DNA of 16,903 nt from DATLAN01 sp035527455 (GTDB lineage Bacteria; Planctomycetota; Planctomycetia; Pirellulales; Thermoguttaceae), in the NCBI GenBank assembly GCA_035527455.1, contig DATLAN010000318.1, positions 1 to 16,903 of the forward strand, in the 5' to 3' direction. Each line of letters opens with the position of its first letter. The first letter of the stretch is position 1. A program made the position numbers and the translations under genes. The notes below the pieces were generated by a model that had not been told where the DNA came from, made no database searches, and saw only the letters and a program-made list of their open reading frames with translations. Below are positions 1-6,975 of this stretch, piece by piece.

Positions 1-752
1 GCTTCCACCTCCGCCTCGAGGACGGACGTGCGGTTCATCAACGGATGGGTCCGGCTATGGGCGCCCAGCGTCACGCCCTCGCCGGCCAGTCTGCGCAGGT
101 CGTTCCAACTCAGCACGTGGTTCTCGGTCGAGGCGGTTCCGAGTTCCTCGCAGACGCAACTGACGAAATCCATCGCCGCGTGATGGGGCAGCGTCTTCAC
201 GTAGCCGATCAGCCGGTCGCAGACGCGGCGCCGCCGCGCCGGAGTGCTCAGCGAGAAACGGCCGATCGGCGTATCCAGTTCGCGCCGATCGACCGCCGCC
301 TGGAATCCCCGGTACAGCCGGTCCCACCAGAAGACCCGTTCCGGCCGGTCGGGATAGCCCGTGGGCACGAACAGCGTGACGGGAAGCCCGTGGCGCTGCA
401 GAATGGGCCAGGCATTCTCGGCGAAATCGCGATACGCGTCGTCGAACGTGATCAACACGGCCCGCGGCGGCAGCGACCGGCCGCCGGCGAGTGCCTCGAT
501 CACTTGCCGCATCGACAGCACCCGGTAGTTGGCCGCCAGCAGCCGAATCTGCCGGTCGAAGTCCGCCGGCGTGGCACTGATCAATCGCGGGTGGAGCGTC
601 GGCCGGGCAGAGGGCTCGTCCACGCGATGGTACGTCAATACCCGCAGCAAGTCGGCACGTTGACGCTCCGCCCGTTCCAAGACTCTCATCACCAGAGAGA
701 AGGCCGAACTGCGTGCGGCGAACGAAGACACGTGCTTCACGATGCCGACCAT
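1..752 (-). CDS. Polysaccharide deacetylase (NodB homology domain), C-terminus beyond the window
   Basis: Probable metal-dependent carbohydrate esterase (CE4/NodB fold) that removes N-acetyl groups from a polysaccharide. The first 250 residues are visible; the rest lies past the left edge. Seen: TYHRV at residues 40-44, the metal/catalytic motif TFDDAY at 102-107 (Asp104-Asp105), and HSRTHP at 232-237, which matches the second NodB motif HSxxHP with both metal-binding histidines. The fold starts near residue 35, after a short basic N-terminus with no clear signal peptide. The ATG at 752 was chosen because TGAGGAA lies about 7 nt upstream and residues from there fit the family. It is the last visible gene of the cluster, 92 nt after the ATP-grasp gene; that gap is filled by a palindromic repeat. 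Deacetylases of this type are common in exopolysaccharide and PEP-CTERM/EpsH loci, so a role in maturing the polymer is inferred. The substrate is unknown. Confidence 0.9.
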   Translation of the reverse strand, partial: MVGIVKHVSSFAARSSAFSLVMRVLERAERQRADLLRVLTYHRVDEPSARPTLHPRLISATPADFDRQIRLLAANYRVLSMRQVIEALAGGRSLPPRAVLITFDDAYRDFAENAWPILQRHGLPVTLFVPTGYPDRPERVFWWDRLYRGFQAAVDRRELDTPIGRFSLSTPARRRRVCDRLIGYVKTLPHHAAMDFVSCVCEELGTASTENHVLSWNDLRRLAGEGVTLGAHSRTHPLMNRTSVLEAEVE

Positions 753-773
753 CTCTTGTTCCTCACCATTTCT

Positions 774-937
774 GCTGCTTCCACTTGGCTGCCCTGGTTC
801 CCAAGCTCCGGCTTGGGAACCGGGAAAAACGGGGCCCTGTTGTTTCACCTGGCTTCCAAGCTTTCCCCTGGTTCCCAAACTCCCGCTTGGGAACCGGGAA
901 AATCGGGGCCCTTTTGTTTCGGCTGCTTCCACTTGGC
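774..937. repeat. Tandem palindromic repeat, about 74-bp period, two units plus flank
   Basis: Two 26-nt palindromes, at 796-821 (11-bp perfect stem, 4-nt loop) and 870-895 (same sequence with one stem mismatch), lie exactly 74 nt apart. Each is followed by a similar GGGAAAA-CGGGGCCC-TTTGTTTC tract. A 16-bp direct repeat, GCTGCTTCCACTTGGC, occurs at 774-789 and 922-937, which is 148 nt or two periods; a degenerate version lies in between at about 849-870. The array occupies the gap before the deacetylase gene and extends into the end of the ATP-grasp reading frame. There is no T-run after the stems on either strand, so a simple intrinsic terminator is unlikely. It resembles the dispersed palindromic (REP/MITE-like) repeats of GC-rich environmental genomes; that family assignment is from memory. 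Confidence 0.85.
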
Positions 938-2158
938 CACGAACTTCCTGACGATCTTGAAAAGCTCCGCCACCCCCGGCCGCGGATCTTTTAGGGAGAT
1001 AATGTCGAATTTGCATCTCGGGCTGAGCAATCCCGCCAGTGCCGTCAGCGCGCGGAATCGCCGCGGCGCGTGCAGGAACGGATAGCGCCGCCGGCCGATC
1101 AACACCGACGCGATCCAGACCAGGTCGAGTTCGAGATTCCGCGCCCGGACCCCGATCTTGTAGGACATTTCCGGCGGCGACTCGCCCTTGGGTGGGCCGA
1201 AGAGCCACATCTTCGCCAGCCGGGCCGGAAAATCCATCCCGCTGAGCACCGCCAACGGCAGAGAACCCCATACCCGCCCGTTGACTTCCATCAACCTTCC
1301 GCCGCACGGGCCGACCTTGAACTCGACCATCGCCAATCCGGTCCAACGCAACGCGGCCAGCAAACGCACGGCGTGGCCGTACAGCTCCGGGTCGAGCGGG
1401 ACACTTTGGCGCAGCGAACTGGCCCCGCCGTTGATCGGCACTTCGCGCAGCCGGCGATGCTGGAAGGCGGCCAGCGGCCGGCCTTCGTGCATCAACAACT
1501 CGACGCCGAAGCCCGTGCCGGAGGAATACTCCTGCATCAGGATCGGGCAGCGCCCCTCGAACCGGCGCATCTGCCGGGCCAGATCGTCCCGGTCCCCGGC
1601 ATAACAGACGCTGAAGGTCTCGATCGCCCGGCCGTCGTGATACCGCCGCGACGCTTGGGGTTTGAGCACGACCGGCCATCCCAACGCCGGGCCGCACCGA
1701 AGCGCCTCCTCGACGGTGCGTACCAAACGTGTCCGCGGAACCGGTACCTGGAGCCGCTCGGCCAGCGCGATCGTCTTGAGCTTGTTCGTGGTCACCTCCA
1801 GCGCATCCTCCTCGGGCAACGCCAATCGGCAGACGTTCTCGAACAGGCTTCGCTCCCGGGAAAGGGGCAGGATCAGTTCGTCGGTCACGGGAATGATCAA
1901 ATCCACTCCGTGATAGCCGGCCGCGGCCAGCAGCGTCCTGACCGCGTCGCGCGGCGACGTCTGCGGCGAGGGATAGATCAGAACGTCGGCCGTGTATCGC
2001 GAGCGGAATCCCGGACTGTGCCGGTCGCAATCGGCCGCAATCACGCGCCAGCCCAGGCGGCCCAGCGAGCGGATGATCGCGATCGCGCTGCCGCGCCCGG
2101 CGTCGGTGACGAGAATCGTGGGTTTTCGTGGTACGTTGGGTAGTACGTTGGGTTGCAT
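845..2158 (-). CDS. ATP-grasp domain ligase of the polysaccharide cluster
   Basis: Predicted ATP-grasp enzyme of 437 aa, a fold that joins a carboxylate to an amine or thiol through an acyl-phosphate. Seen: an N-terminal Rossmann-like preATP-grasp segment (ILVTDAGRGSA at 15-25, then DLIIPVTDELILPL at 86-99), lysines in TTNKLK (123-128) and WPVVLKP (161-167) that fit the ATP-binding positions, QEYSSGTGFGVELL at 209-222, and the metal-binding end EVNGRVWGS at 291-299. Residues 408-437 are encoded inside the palindromic repeat at 845-937 and look unlike any enzyme tail. The ATG at 2158 was chosen because upstream in-frame sequence is another repeat; its only SD-like stretch, GGGGAGA, is 12 nt away, so the start is less certain than the fold. 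Such proteins occur in polysaccharide loci, where they may attach an amino acid or amine to a sugar; the substrate cannot be told. Confidence 0.88.
   Translation of the reverse strand: MQPNVLPNVPRKPTILVTDAGRGSAIAIIRSLGRLGWRVIAADCDRHSPGFRSRYTADVLIYPSPQTSPRDAVRTLLAAAGYHGVDLIIPVTDELILPLSRERSLFENVCRLALPEEDALEVTTNKLKTIALAERLQVPVPRTRLVRTVEEALRCGPALGWPVVLKPQASRRYHDGRAIETFSVCYAGDRDDLARQMRRFEGRCPILMQEYSSGTGFGVELLMHEGRPLAAFQHRRLREVPINGGASSLRQSVPLDPELYGHAVRLLAALRWTGLAMVEFKVGPCGGRLMEVNGRVWGSLPLAVLSGMDFPARLAKMWLFGPPKGESPPEMSYKIGVRARNLELDLVWIASVLIGRRRYPFLHAPRRFRALTALAGLLSPRCKFDIISLKDPRPGVAELFKIVRKFVAKWKQPKQKGPDFPGSQAGVWEPGESLEAR
2131..2154. repeat. 12-bp tandem duplication in the first codons of the ATP-grasp gene
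   Basis: GTACGTTGGGTA (2131-2142) is followed directly by GTACGTTGGGTT (2143-2154), 11 of 12 bases identical. On the coding strand it gives the repeated peptide PNVL-PNVP right after the start Met-Gln. It is in frame and probably a recent slippage product. Confidence 0.8.
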
Positions 2159-2170
2159 GGCGAATCGCAA

Positions 2171-2280
2171 TCTCCCCTCTCCCTTTGGGAGAGGGGTTGG
2201 GGGTGAGGGTACCTCTCGGCGAATCGCCCTCACCCTAACGCGGCCTTTGGCCGCAACCGAACGGCGGGCAAGCCCGCCCG
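2171..2280. repeat. Composite palindromic repeat between the kinase and ATP-grasp genes
   Basis: Four inverted repeats sit in a row. CCCCTCTCCC-TTT-GGGAGAGGGG at 2174-2196 has a 10-bp perfect stem. GGGTGAGGG (2201-2209) pairs with CCCTCACCC (2227-2235). GCGGCC-TTT-GGCCGC is at 2240-2254, and CGGGC-AA-GCCCG at 2265-2276. Translated on the minus strand the first part reads SPPTPLPKGEG, a peptide I recognise as a common false-ORF product of a dispersed repeat found in many GC-rich genomes. It fills most of the 148-bp gap (2159-2306). No convincing promoter or U-tract was seen. Confidence 0.85.
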
Positions 2281-2306
2281 CTAAACGCAGTTGTTACAAA
2301 GTCCAA

Positions 2307-2993
2307 TTAGCGTCTCAATGTACGGAATCTTCGGATATGTTCGGCCACTTCGTCGGCAACGCTCTCAGCGGGGCGGTTGGCGTCGACAACGACGAAGTTT
2401 GGAACCCGCCCGCGCAACTGCATGTAGTCCTCGCGGCGGCGCTGCAACAATTCGAGCGTTCCCTCCCCTTTGCGGGCCAACAGCACTTCGGCCGGCGCGT
2501 CCAGGTAAATCACCAGGTTAGGCTTGGGGTAGAGGTGTTGCAGCATGAAGCCGTGGATCCGCCGGTGCAGCGGCCGCCGATGATCGGTCTTGGCGATGTC
2601 GTAGGCGTAGTAGTCGGCGAAGTAGTGCCGATCGAGCACCACCACGCAGCGGCGGCAGCGGTAGTACCCGATCAGGATCTGGCGAAACCATTCTTCGCCC
2701 ATCCGATTCAGCAGACCGAGCATCGCCTTGACGTCGGTCATCAACCGCCGCACGAAGCCCTTCGGCCGGCGCGCGACTTCTTCGTGCGGCCGAGGGCCGG
2801 CCGTGTCCGGTCTTGCCCCGCAGCGGCGCTTGACGGCGCGGATCATGCGGGTGGTCGGCAGCATGTGGTTGCTGGACTCGGCGTTGACGCCCATGTAGAC
2901 GTACTTGACCGGCCACGCCAGCAGGTCCTGAAGACGCAGGCCGACCGTGGTTTTGCCGGCCCCGTCGGGCCCGATGAGTGCGACCGTGAGCAT
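2307..2993 (-). CDS. Thymidylate-kinase-like P-loop kinase
   Basis: A 228-aa P-loop kinase of the thymidylate kinase-like group. Seen: Walker A GPDGAGKT at residues 8-15, YVYMG at 31-35, an LDRHY motif at 120-124 in the place of the DR motif of TMP kinases, LVIYLDAPAEVLLARK at 160-175 (the usual strand before the arginine-rich lid), and the lid ELLQRRREDYMQL at 181-193. Length is close to that of true dTMP kinases (about 210 aa), but the central basic segment (residues 50-90) is not typical, and the setting argues for a sugar- or polymer-related substrate rather than dTMP. The ATG at 2993 has AAAGGAT about 7 nt upstream. It begins 4 nt after the GT4 gene ends, so co-expression is likely. A related kinase domain, with the same YMG signature, is fused to a nucleotidyltransferase at 13469-14827. 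Confidence 0.87.
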   Translation of the reverse strand: MLTVALIGPDGAGKTTVGLRLQDLLAWPVKYVYMGVNAESSNHMLPTTRMIRAVKRRCGARPDTAGPRPHEEVARRPKGFVRRLMTDVKAMLGLLNRMGEEWFRQILIGYYRCRRCVVVLDRHYFADYYAYDIAKTDHRRPLHRRIHGFMLQHLYPKPNLVIYLDAPAEVLLARKGEGTLELLQRRREDYMQLRGRVPNFVVVDANRPAESVADEVAEHIRRFRTLRR

Positions 2994-2997
2994 GGGA

Positions 2998-4188
2998 TTA
3001 TCCTTTCGTCGAATCGGCTACCGACCGAATGATTTGTTCCAGTTTCTCGCCGCTGTGTTTCCAGACGAAATGTTGCTCGACGAACCTTCTCGCTTCCGTG
3101 TCCGGCGCCGGATCGTCCGCCCCTTCGACGAGTGCTTGCGTGAGCAATTCAGCGAAATGGATCCGGTCGTAGCCCACTTGCAGCGGCGGACGCCGGCCTT
3201 CGGCAGTCCGCAGCCCGTCGGCCGCCAGCGGCGAAGCGACCACGGGCACTTCCATGGCCATGGCTTCGAGGAGTTTGTTCTGGATGCCGGCGCCGAATCG
3301 CAGGGGGAACGCGAAGACGGTCGCCCGTTCCAGGTAGGGGCGCACGTCGGCGACGAACCCGGTGACGCTCACGCCCGCCCGGCGTCCCGCGTAGATCAGC
3401 GCCGGCGTCGGATTCCCGCCCACGATCAGCAGCTTCGCGTCGGGGACCGATCGGCGAACCGACGGAAAGATCTCGTCGATCAGGTGGACGGCGGCGTCTG
3501 CGTTGGCCGGAAAATCCATTCTGCCGGTGAAAACGATCGTGTCGCGGCCGCGCCGGGACGACGACCGCCGCCAGAAGCCGAGATCGACGCCGTTGGGGAT
3601 CACGGTCGCCCGGCCGCCCGGCCCATCGACCAGCGCTTCGCGGTCGCGGCACGAAGCGAACAGCGCGTGCGCGGCTCGGCGCACCAGCCGCCTCTCCAAC
3701 TGCCGCAGGTGCAGGTACTTCAAGAGCAGCACCGGGCGTTGCGCCACCGGTGCGTGACGGGCCGTTCCCAGCATCCGGACCGAGGCCGCGTCGCAAACGT
3801 CGACCACCACCGGCAGCTTGCCCAGCACGCGCATCGCCGGAATCGTCTGTTTGCCGCTTAGGAGCACCGCGTCGAACGTCTCTCGCTGCGTGAGTTCGCC
3901 GATCGCAAAGCACATCTGCCGCACCGCCGGGTCGCCTCCGGCCAGGTTGCGAATCGCTTGCAGCGCATCGCGCATCCGCCCGGCGGATTTGTCCGCCGCG
4001 CGGAACGTCATCACCCGCCGGGTCATCGGCGCCATCGCCGCGACGTGCTCCGCGGTGAAGCCGTTGCGGACGATCGACAGCAGCGTGATCGCGTGGCGTG
4101 CGGACAACTCCTTGATCAGGAAGTAGTGTCGCAGGTAGCCGCTGGTCAACGGGTAGGGAAAACCATTGGTGATGTAGAGGATATGCAT
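2998..4188 (-). CDS. Glycosyltransferase family 4 (PEP-CTERM/EpsH-type sugar transferase-like)
   Basis: Predicted cytosolic GT-B retaining glycosyltransferase, 396 aa. Seen: N-terminal ILYITNGFPYPLTSGYLRHY at residues 3-22, typical of acceptor-binding domains of this group; IPNGVD at 197-202; FTGRMDFPANADAA at 220-233 opening the donor domain; and FGAGIQNKLLEAMAMEVPVV at 298-317. The IQNKLLEAMAM block resembles the TIGR03087 group (sugar transferase associated with exosortase/PEP-CTERM systems); this is recognition from memory, and no exosortase is present here. The ATG at 4188 overlaps the stop of the upstream APH gene in a TGATG junction, and GAGAGG lies about 7 nt before it, so translational coupling is likely. 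Sugar donor and linkage are not predictable. Confidence 0.93.
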   Translation of the reverse strand: MHILYITNGFPYPLTSGYLRHYFLIKELSARHAITLLSIVRNGFTAEHVAAMAPMTRRVMTFRAADKSAGRMRDALQAIRNLAGGDPAVRQMCFAIGELTQRETFDAVLLSGKQTIPAMRVLGKLPVVVDVCDAASVRMLGTARHAPVAQRPVLLLKYLHLRQLERRLVRRAAHALFASCRDREALVDGPGGRATVIPNGVDLGFWRRSSSRRGRDTIVFTGRMDFPANADAAVHLIDEIFPSVRRSVPDAKLLIVGGNPTPALIYAGRRAGVSVTGFVADVRPYLERATVFAFPLRFGAGIQNKLLEAMAMEVPVVASPLAADGLRTAEGRRPPLQVGYDRIHFAELLTQALVEGADDPAPDTEARRFVEQHFVWKHSGEKLEQIIRSVADSTKG

Positions 4189-5255
4189 CAGGGGCCTCTC
4201 GTACCGGTCGATGCGCACGCATTCCATCGGAGTTCGTGCAGGTGGAGTAACGTATGCCGCCAAAGCAGGTAGTAGCGGTTCGCCCGCAACCACTGTGCCG
4301 TGTCGCGGCCGACCCGCGCTGGGAAGTCCTCGGTCTCGTCCGGACGAGTCAAGAGACCGGCGACGCGGCGGGCCCAACAGGCGACAAACAACGGGGTGAG
4401 CGTTTCCGGAGGCAGTTGGAGCCGTCGTGCGTAGGCCGAGACGTAGGGGCGCGCCCAGGCCGACCGCTCGAAGAACGCCGCATGAAACGCCCGGACGTAC
4501 TCAACACCCGTGGCTGCCTTTTCGACGGCGAACGCGGCGTACGTCAGAAAGAAAAACAGATCCGTCGCCGGCAGTCCGCGGGGCTCGGCCAACTCCCAGT
4601 CGATCACGCCCGCCTTGCCGTCACGCAAAACCATCACGTTCGGATGGCTCAGATCGCCATGCTCGAAGACCGGCGGGAGGTTCGCCGCGTCGAGCGCCCA
4701 GACCACTCGCCGGGTCTCCTCCAACGATCGGGCTTCCTCCGCGGAGACGGGAAACGCCTTCTCGAAGCCGTGTAGCGGCCGGTCGATCAACCGCTGAAAC
4801 CATCCGGCGTCGTGGTCCGCCGGGAGATCATCCGGCACGCGCATTGCGGTGAGCCATTCGATCATGGTGCGGCAACAGCGGACAAGGTGTCGTCGCACTT
4901 TGGCTGGTCCCATCGGGCGGCCGTCCAAAGCAGTCTCGACGAGCAGGGGATGGCCTCGAAAGGGCTCGCACGCCAGAACCCGGGGAATCGAGCCGGACCC
5001 TTTCGGCAGCAGCATCTCGGCCGAGCGGAGATTGGCGGCTTCGCATTCGATTCCCCGGCGGCCGCTGCCTATACGGGGCAGCTTGGCCACCAGGATCGGC
5101 TCGTCGCGGGACCCCGCGAAGACGAGAAACACAACGTGCCGGGAGGCGTGGAAACGCGGCGTTACCATGAGAGTCGACAGCCGCCTCCCGGCACTGTATC
5201 GGTCCAGGTCGAGTCGCTTTCGGTTCTCTTCCAGGAAAGTCAAAACAATATTCAC
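4188..5255 (-). CDS. Aminoglycoside phosphotransferase (APH)-fold kinase
   Basis: A 355-aa protein of the APH/choline-kinase fold. Seen: ILVAKLP with the ATP-anchoring lysine at residue 58, a likely partner glutamate near 70-72 (GIECEAANL), the Brenner-type catalytic loop HGDLSHPN at 199-206 (Asp201, Asn206), and the metal-binding VIDWELAEPRGLP at 217-229 (Asp219). All key kinase residues appear intact. The start is set to GTG at 5255: GGAG lies 7 nt before it, and the first in-frame codon upstream (TTG at 5282) would overlap the preceding gene with no better signal. It follows the methyltransferase/APH fusion gene by 4 nt, and the two APH domains share DWE-AEP-G-P-DLF-FL, so they are probably paralogues. 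In this setting it more likely phosphorylates a sugar, lipid or small alcohol than gives antibiotic resistance. Confidence 0.9.
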   Translation of the reverse strand: MNIVLTFLEENRKRLDLDRYSAGRRLSTLMVTPRFHASRHVVFLVFAGSRDEPILVAKLPRIGSGRRGIECEAANLRSAEMLLPKGSGSIPRVLACEPFRGHPLLVETALDGRPMGPAKVRRHLVRCCRTMIEWLTAMRVPDDLPADHDAGWFQRLIDRPLHGFEKAFPVSAEEARSLEETRRVVWALDAANLPPVFEHGDLSHPNVMVLRDGKAGVIDWELAEPRGLPATDLFFFLTYAAFAVEKAATGVEYVRAFHAAFFERSAWARPYVSAYARRLQLPPETLTPLFVACWARRVAGLLTRPDETEDFPARVGRDTAQWLRANRYYLLWRHTLLHLHELRWNACASTGTRGP

Positions 5256-5259
5256 CGAT

Positions 5260-6963
5260 TCACTCCACGAAGAAGGGTCCAAGTTGCCGATCGAGACAGG
5301 ATCGCAGCAGGCTCACATAGTGCCCGCGCTGCAGACCGGCCTCGCAGAGCCGTGTTGCTTCTTTCAGCGCCCGGTGCATCCAGCACGTGTAATACAGCGG
5401 TCCGACCAGGCGCCGCGGCAGTTCGATGCGCTGGCAGTATTGCCGAACCGCCGCGTCCACCCACGGGCTGAGCGACGACTCGCGAAGGAAACACTGTCGG
5501 AAACCCTTTAGCGCGTTGCGCGTGTTGGTCCGCCGCGCCATGCGGACGGCGTACGATCGCAGGAAGTAGAACAGGTCCCACAGCGGCATTCCCTGCGGCT
5601 CGGCGGCCTCCCAATCCAGCAACGCGGCCTCCCCGCGCGAAGTGATCAGGACGTTCCACGCGCCGGGATCGCCGTGTTGAAATACCAGCGGAATCGGCTC
5701 GCGGCACTGCGCGATCGCGGCAATCTCGCTTTCCAGCAAGGACAACTGTTTCTGCGTTACGTGATAGATTCTCACGAACCGGTCGAGCAGCGTTTGCAGG
5801 CCCTCGGCGATCTGGCTCGGTGTCGCAGCATCCCGTTGGGCGGTGGCTTCGCCGAGTTCGATAATCCGGCCGATCACGGCCCGGGCCGCCGGGCAATCGG
5901 CCGTGAACGTGGTTCGCCGATCGAAGGGGACGCCCCGCACGGCCGATTCGCCGAGCACCGCCAAACCCGCGTGACGGCCGAAAAACGCCGCCCGCGGCAC
6001 CGTGGCCGGATCGCCGAAACCCATTTCTCGAAGAAGCTCCAGGGCCACTCGCTCGTTCTCCAACCGGTAGTTCAACGCCGGATCACGCGTCAACTTGACG
6101 AGATAGTCGGGCGACGTGCCCGTGCGATCGAACAGAAAGAACAGGACCTTTCGCGACATGTACTTCCCCGGCGTCGAGAGCCCCCACCGATACCCGTCCA
6201 GATCGATTCCGGCACGCCCGGCGATCTCTCTGAGGTATTGCGGCGGTCGATCCGTGGTGCCGTTGGACGCGTGGCCCAACAGCGCGGCGCGACGCCGGAC
6301 GAGTTGGTCCCATCGGAAACACGCATTGGCAAGCCGTTCGAGCTGCCGGAAGGGGGAGCGACGGATCGCGGGGCAATCCAGCCGGTGATGAAGAAAGTAG
6401 TCGATCGTTTCACGATCGCCCAGCGGCACGGCCGTGTGCAACTCTCCGCCGGCCGTCGGCGTGAGCCAAAGGGGTCGGAACGTCGGGTAGTGCGCCGAAA
6501 GCTTTCGCAACGTTCTACCGGCCGTCGGCCGCGCGGCCCAATGGCCCACCTCGCAGTAGATCAGCCCGTGAGGCTTCAGCACCCGTCGCAACTCCTCTCG
6601 AAGAGCACGGCTCCGAGAGAGTCGCTGCGCAAGGCGCCGATCGGAAATCGCCGCGAGATCGAAGCGGCCTTGCCACAGCGGAAGCTTTCGCGAGGGGTCG
6701 ACGCGTATCGGCAGCACGTTGGGAAGTCGGTACTTTCGCGCAGTCGCCGCCGTCGCTCGCAGCGACCGGAAGTCCCGGCACAGCACCACCACGGCGCTCG
6801 CCCGACGGCTGAGCGACCGCAGCGCGGCGCAAGGCGGCCGCCCCAGGCACAGCACGTTGCCCGGTTCCAGGCTCGGCAGCAGGAACGACCAGTTGGCGCC
6901 GATCGCGTCTGCTTGGAGATTCGTGCCGGGGACGAAGGAGGTGGCGAGCGTGGTTTGCAGCAT
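5260..6963 (-). CDS. Methyltransferase-like / APH-fold kinase fusion protein
   Basis: A 567-aa two-domain protein. Residues about 30-180 look like a class I Rossmann methyltransferase: GNVLCLGRPPCAALRSL (35-51) sits where motif I would be, FDLAAISDR (101-109) fits motif IV, and REELRRVLKPHGLIYCEVGH (122-141) fits the post-motif helix and strand. The glycine-rich SAM loop is replaced by GRPPCAA, so SAM binding is doubtful. Residues about 255-567 form an APH-fold kinase: YLVKLTRDP (Lys290), NERVALELL (303-311), the catalytic loop HGDPGAWN at 430-437, and LLDWEAAEPQGMP at 448-460 with the metal-binding Asp450. The kinase residues are intact. The ATG at 6963 has AGGGGA about 8 nt upstream and lies 12 nt after the flippase stop. 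The reaction is unknown; modification of a lipid- or nucleotide-linked sugar is inferred. Confidence 0.88.
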   Translation of the reverse strand: MLQTTLATSFVPGTNLQADAIGANWSFLLPSLEPGNVLCLGRPPCAALRSLSRRASAVVVLCRDFRSLRATAATARKYRLPNVLPIRVDPSRKLPLWQGRFDLAAISDRRLAQRLSRSRALREELRRVLKPHGLIYCEVGHWAARPTAGRTLRKLSAHYPTFRPLWLTPTAGGELHTAVPLGDRETIDYFLHHRLDCPAIRRSPFRQLERLANACFRWDQLVRRRAALLGHASNGTTDRPPQYLREIAGRAGIDLDGYRWGLSTPGKYMSRKVLFFLFDRTGTSPDYLVKLTRDPALNYRLENERVALELLREMGFGDPATVPRAAFFGRHAGLAVLGESAVRGVPFDRRTTFTADCPAARAVIGRIIELGEATAQRDAATPSQIAEGLQTLLDRFVRIYHVTQKQLSLLESEIAAIAQCREPIPLVFQHGDPGAWNVLITSRGEAALLDWEAAEPQGMPLWDLFYFLRSYAVRMARRTNTRNALKGFRQCFLRESSLSPWVDAAVRQYCQRIELPRRLVGPLYYTCWMHRALKEATRLCEAGLQRGHYVSLLRSCLDRQLGPFFVE

Positions 6964-6975
6964 GATGATCGTCCC

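Noticed and set aside
796..895. Intrinsic transcription terminator between the ATP-grasp and deacetylase genes
   Set aside because: The stems are strong but no U-tract follows them on the minus strand, and the element is duplicated like a dispersed repeat.
774..937. CRISPR array
   Set aside because: There are only two units, the repeats are palindromic and the intervening sequence is itself repeated instead of unique spacers.
2159..2233. N-terminal extension of the ATP-grasp protein to a GTG at 2233
   Set aside because: The added residues (SPPTPLPKGEG) are a translated dispersed repeat, not part of the enzyme fold.
2307..2993. Housekeeping thymidylate kinase (tmk)
   Set aside because: The central basic insert, the DRHY form of the DR motif and the location inside a polysaccharide operon with a second relative make dTMP kinase unlikely.
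4188..5255. Antibiotic-resistance aminoglycoside phosphotransferase
   Set aside because: Only the fold-level motifs match; the operon context and a paralogous fused copy argue for a role in polysaccharide metabolism.
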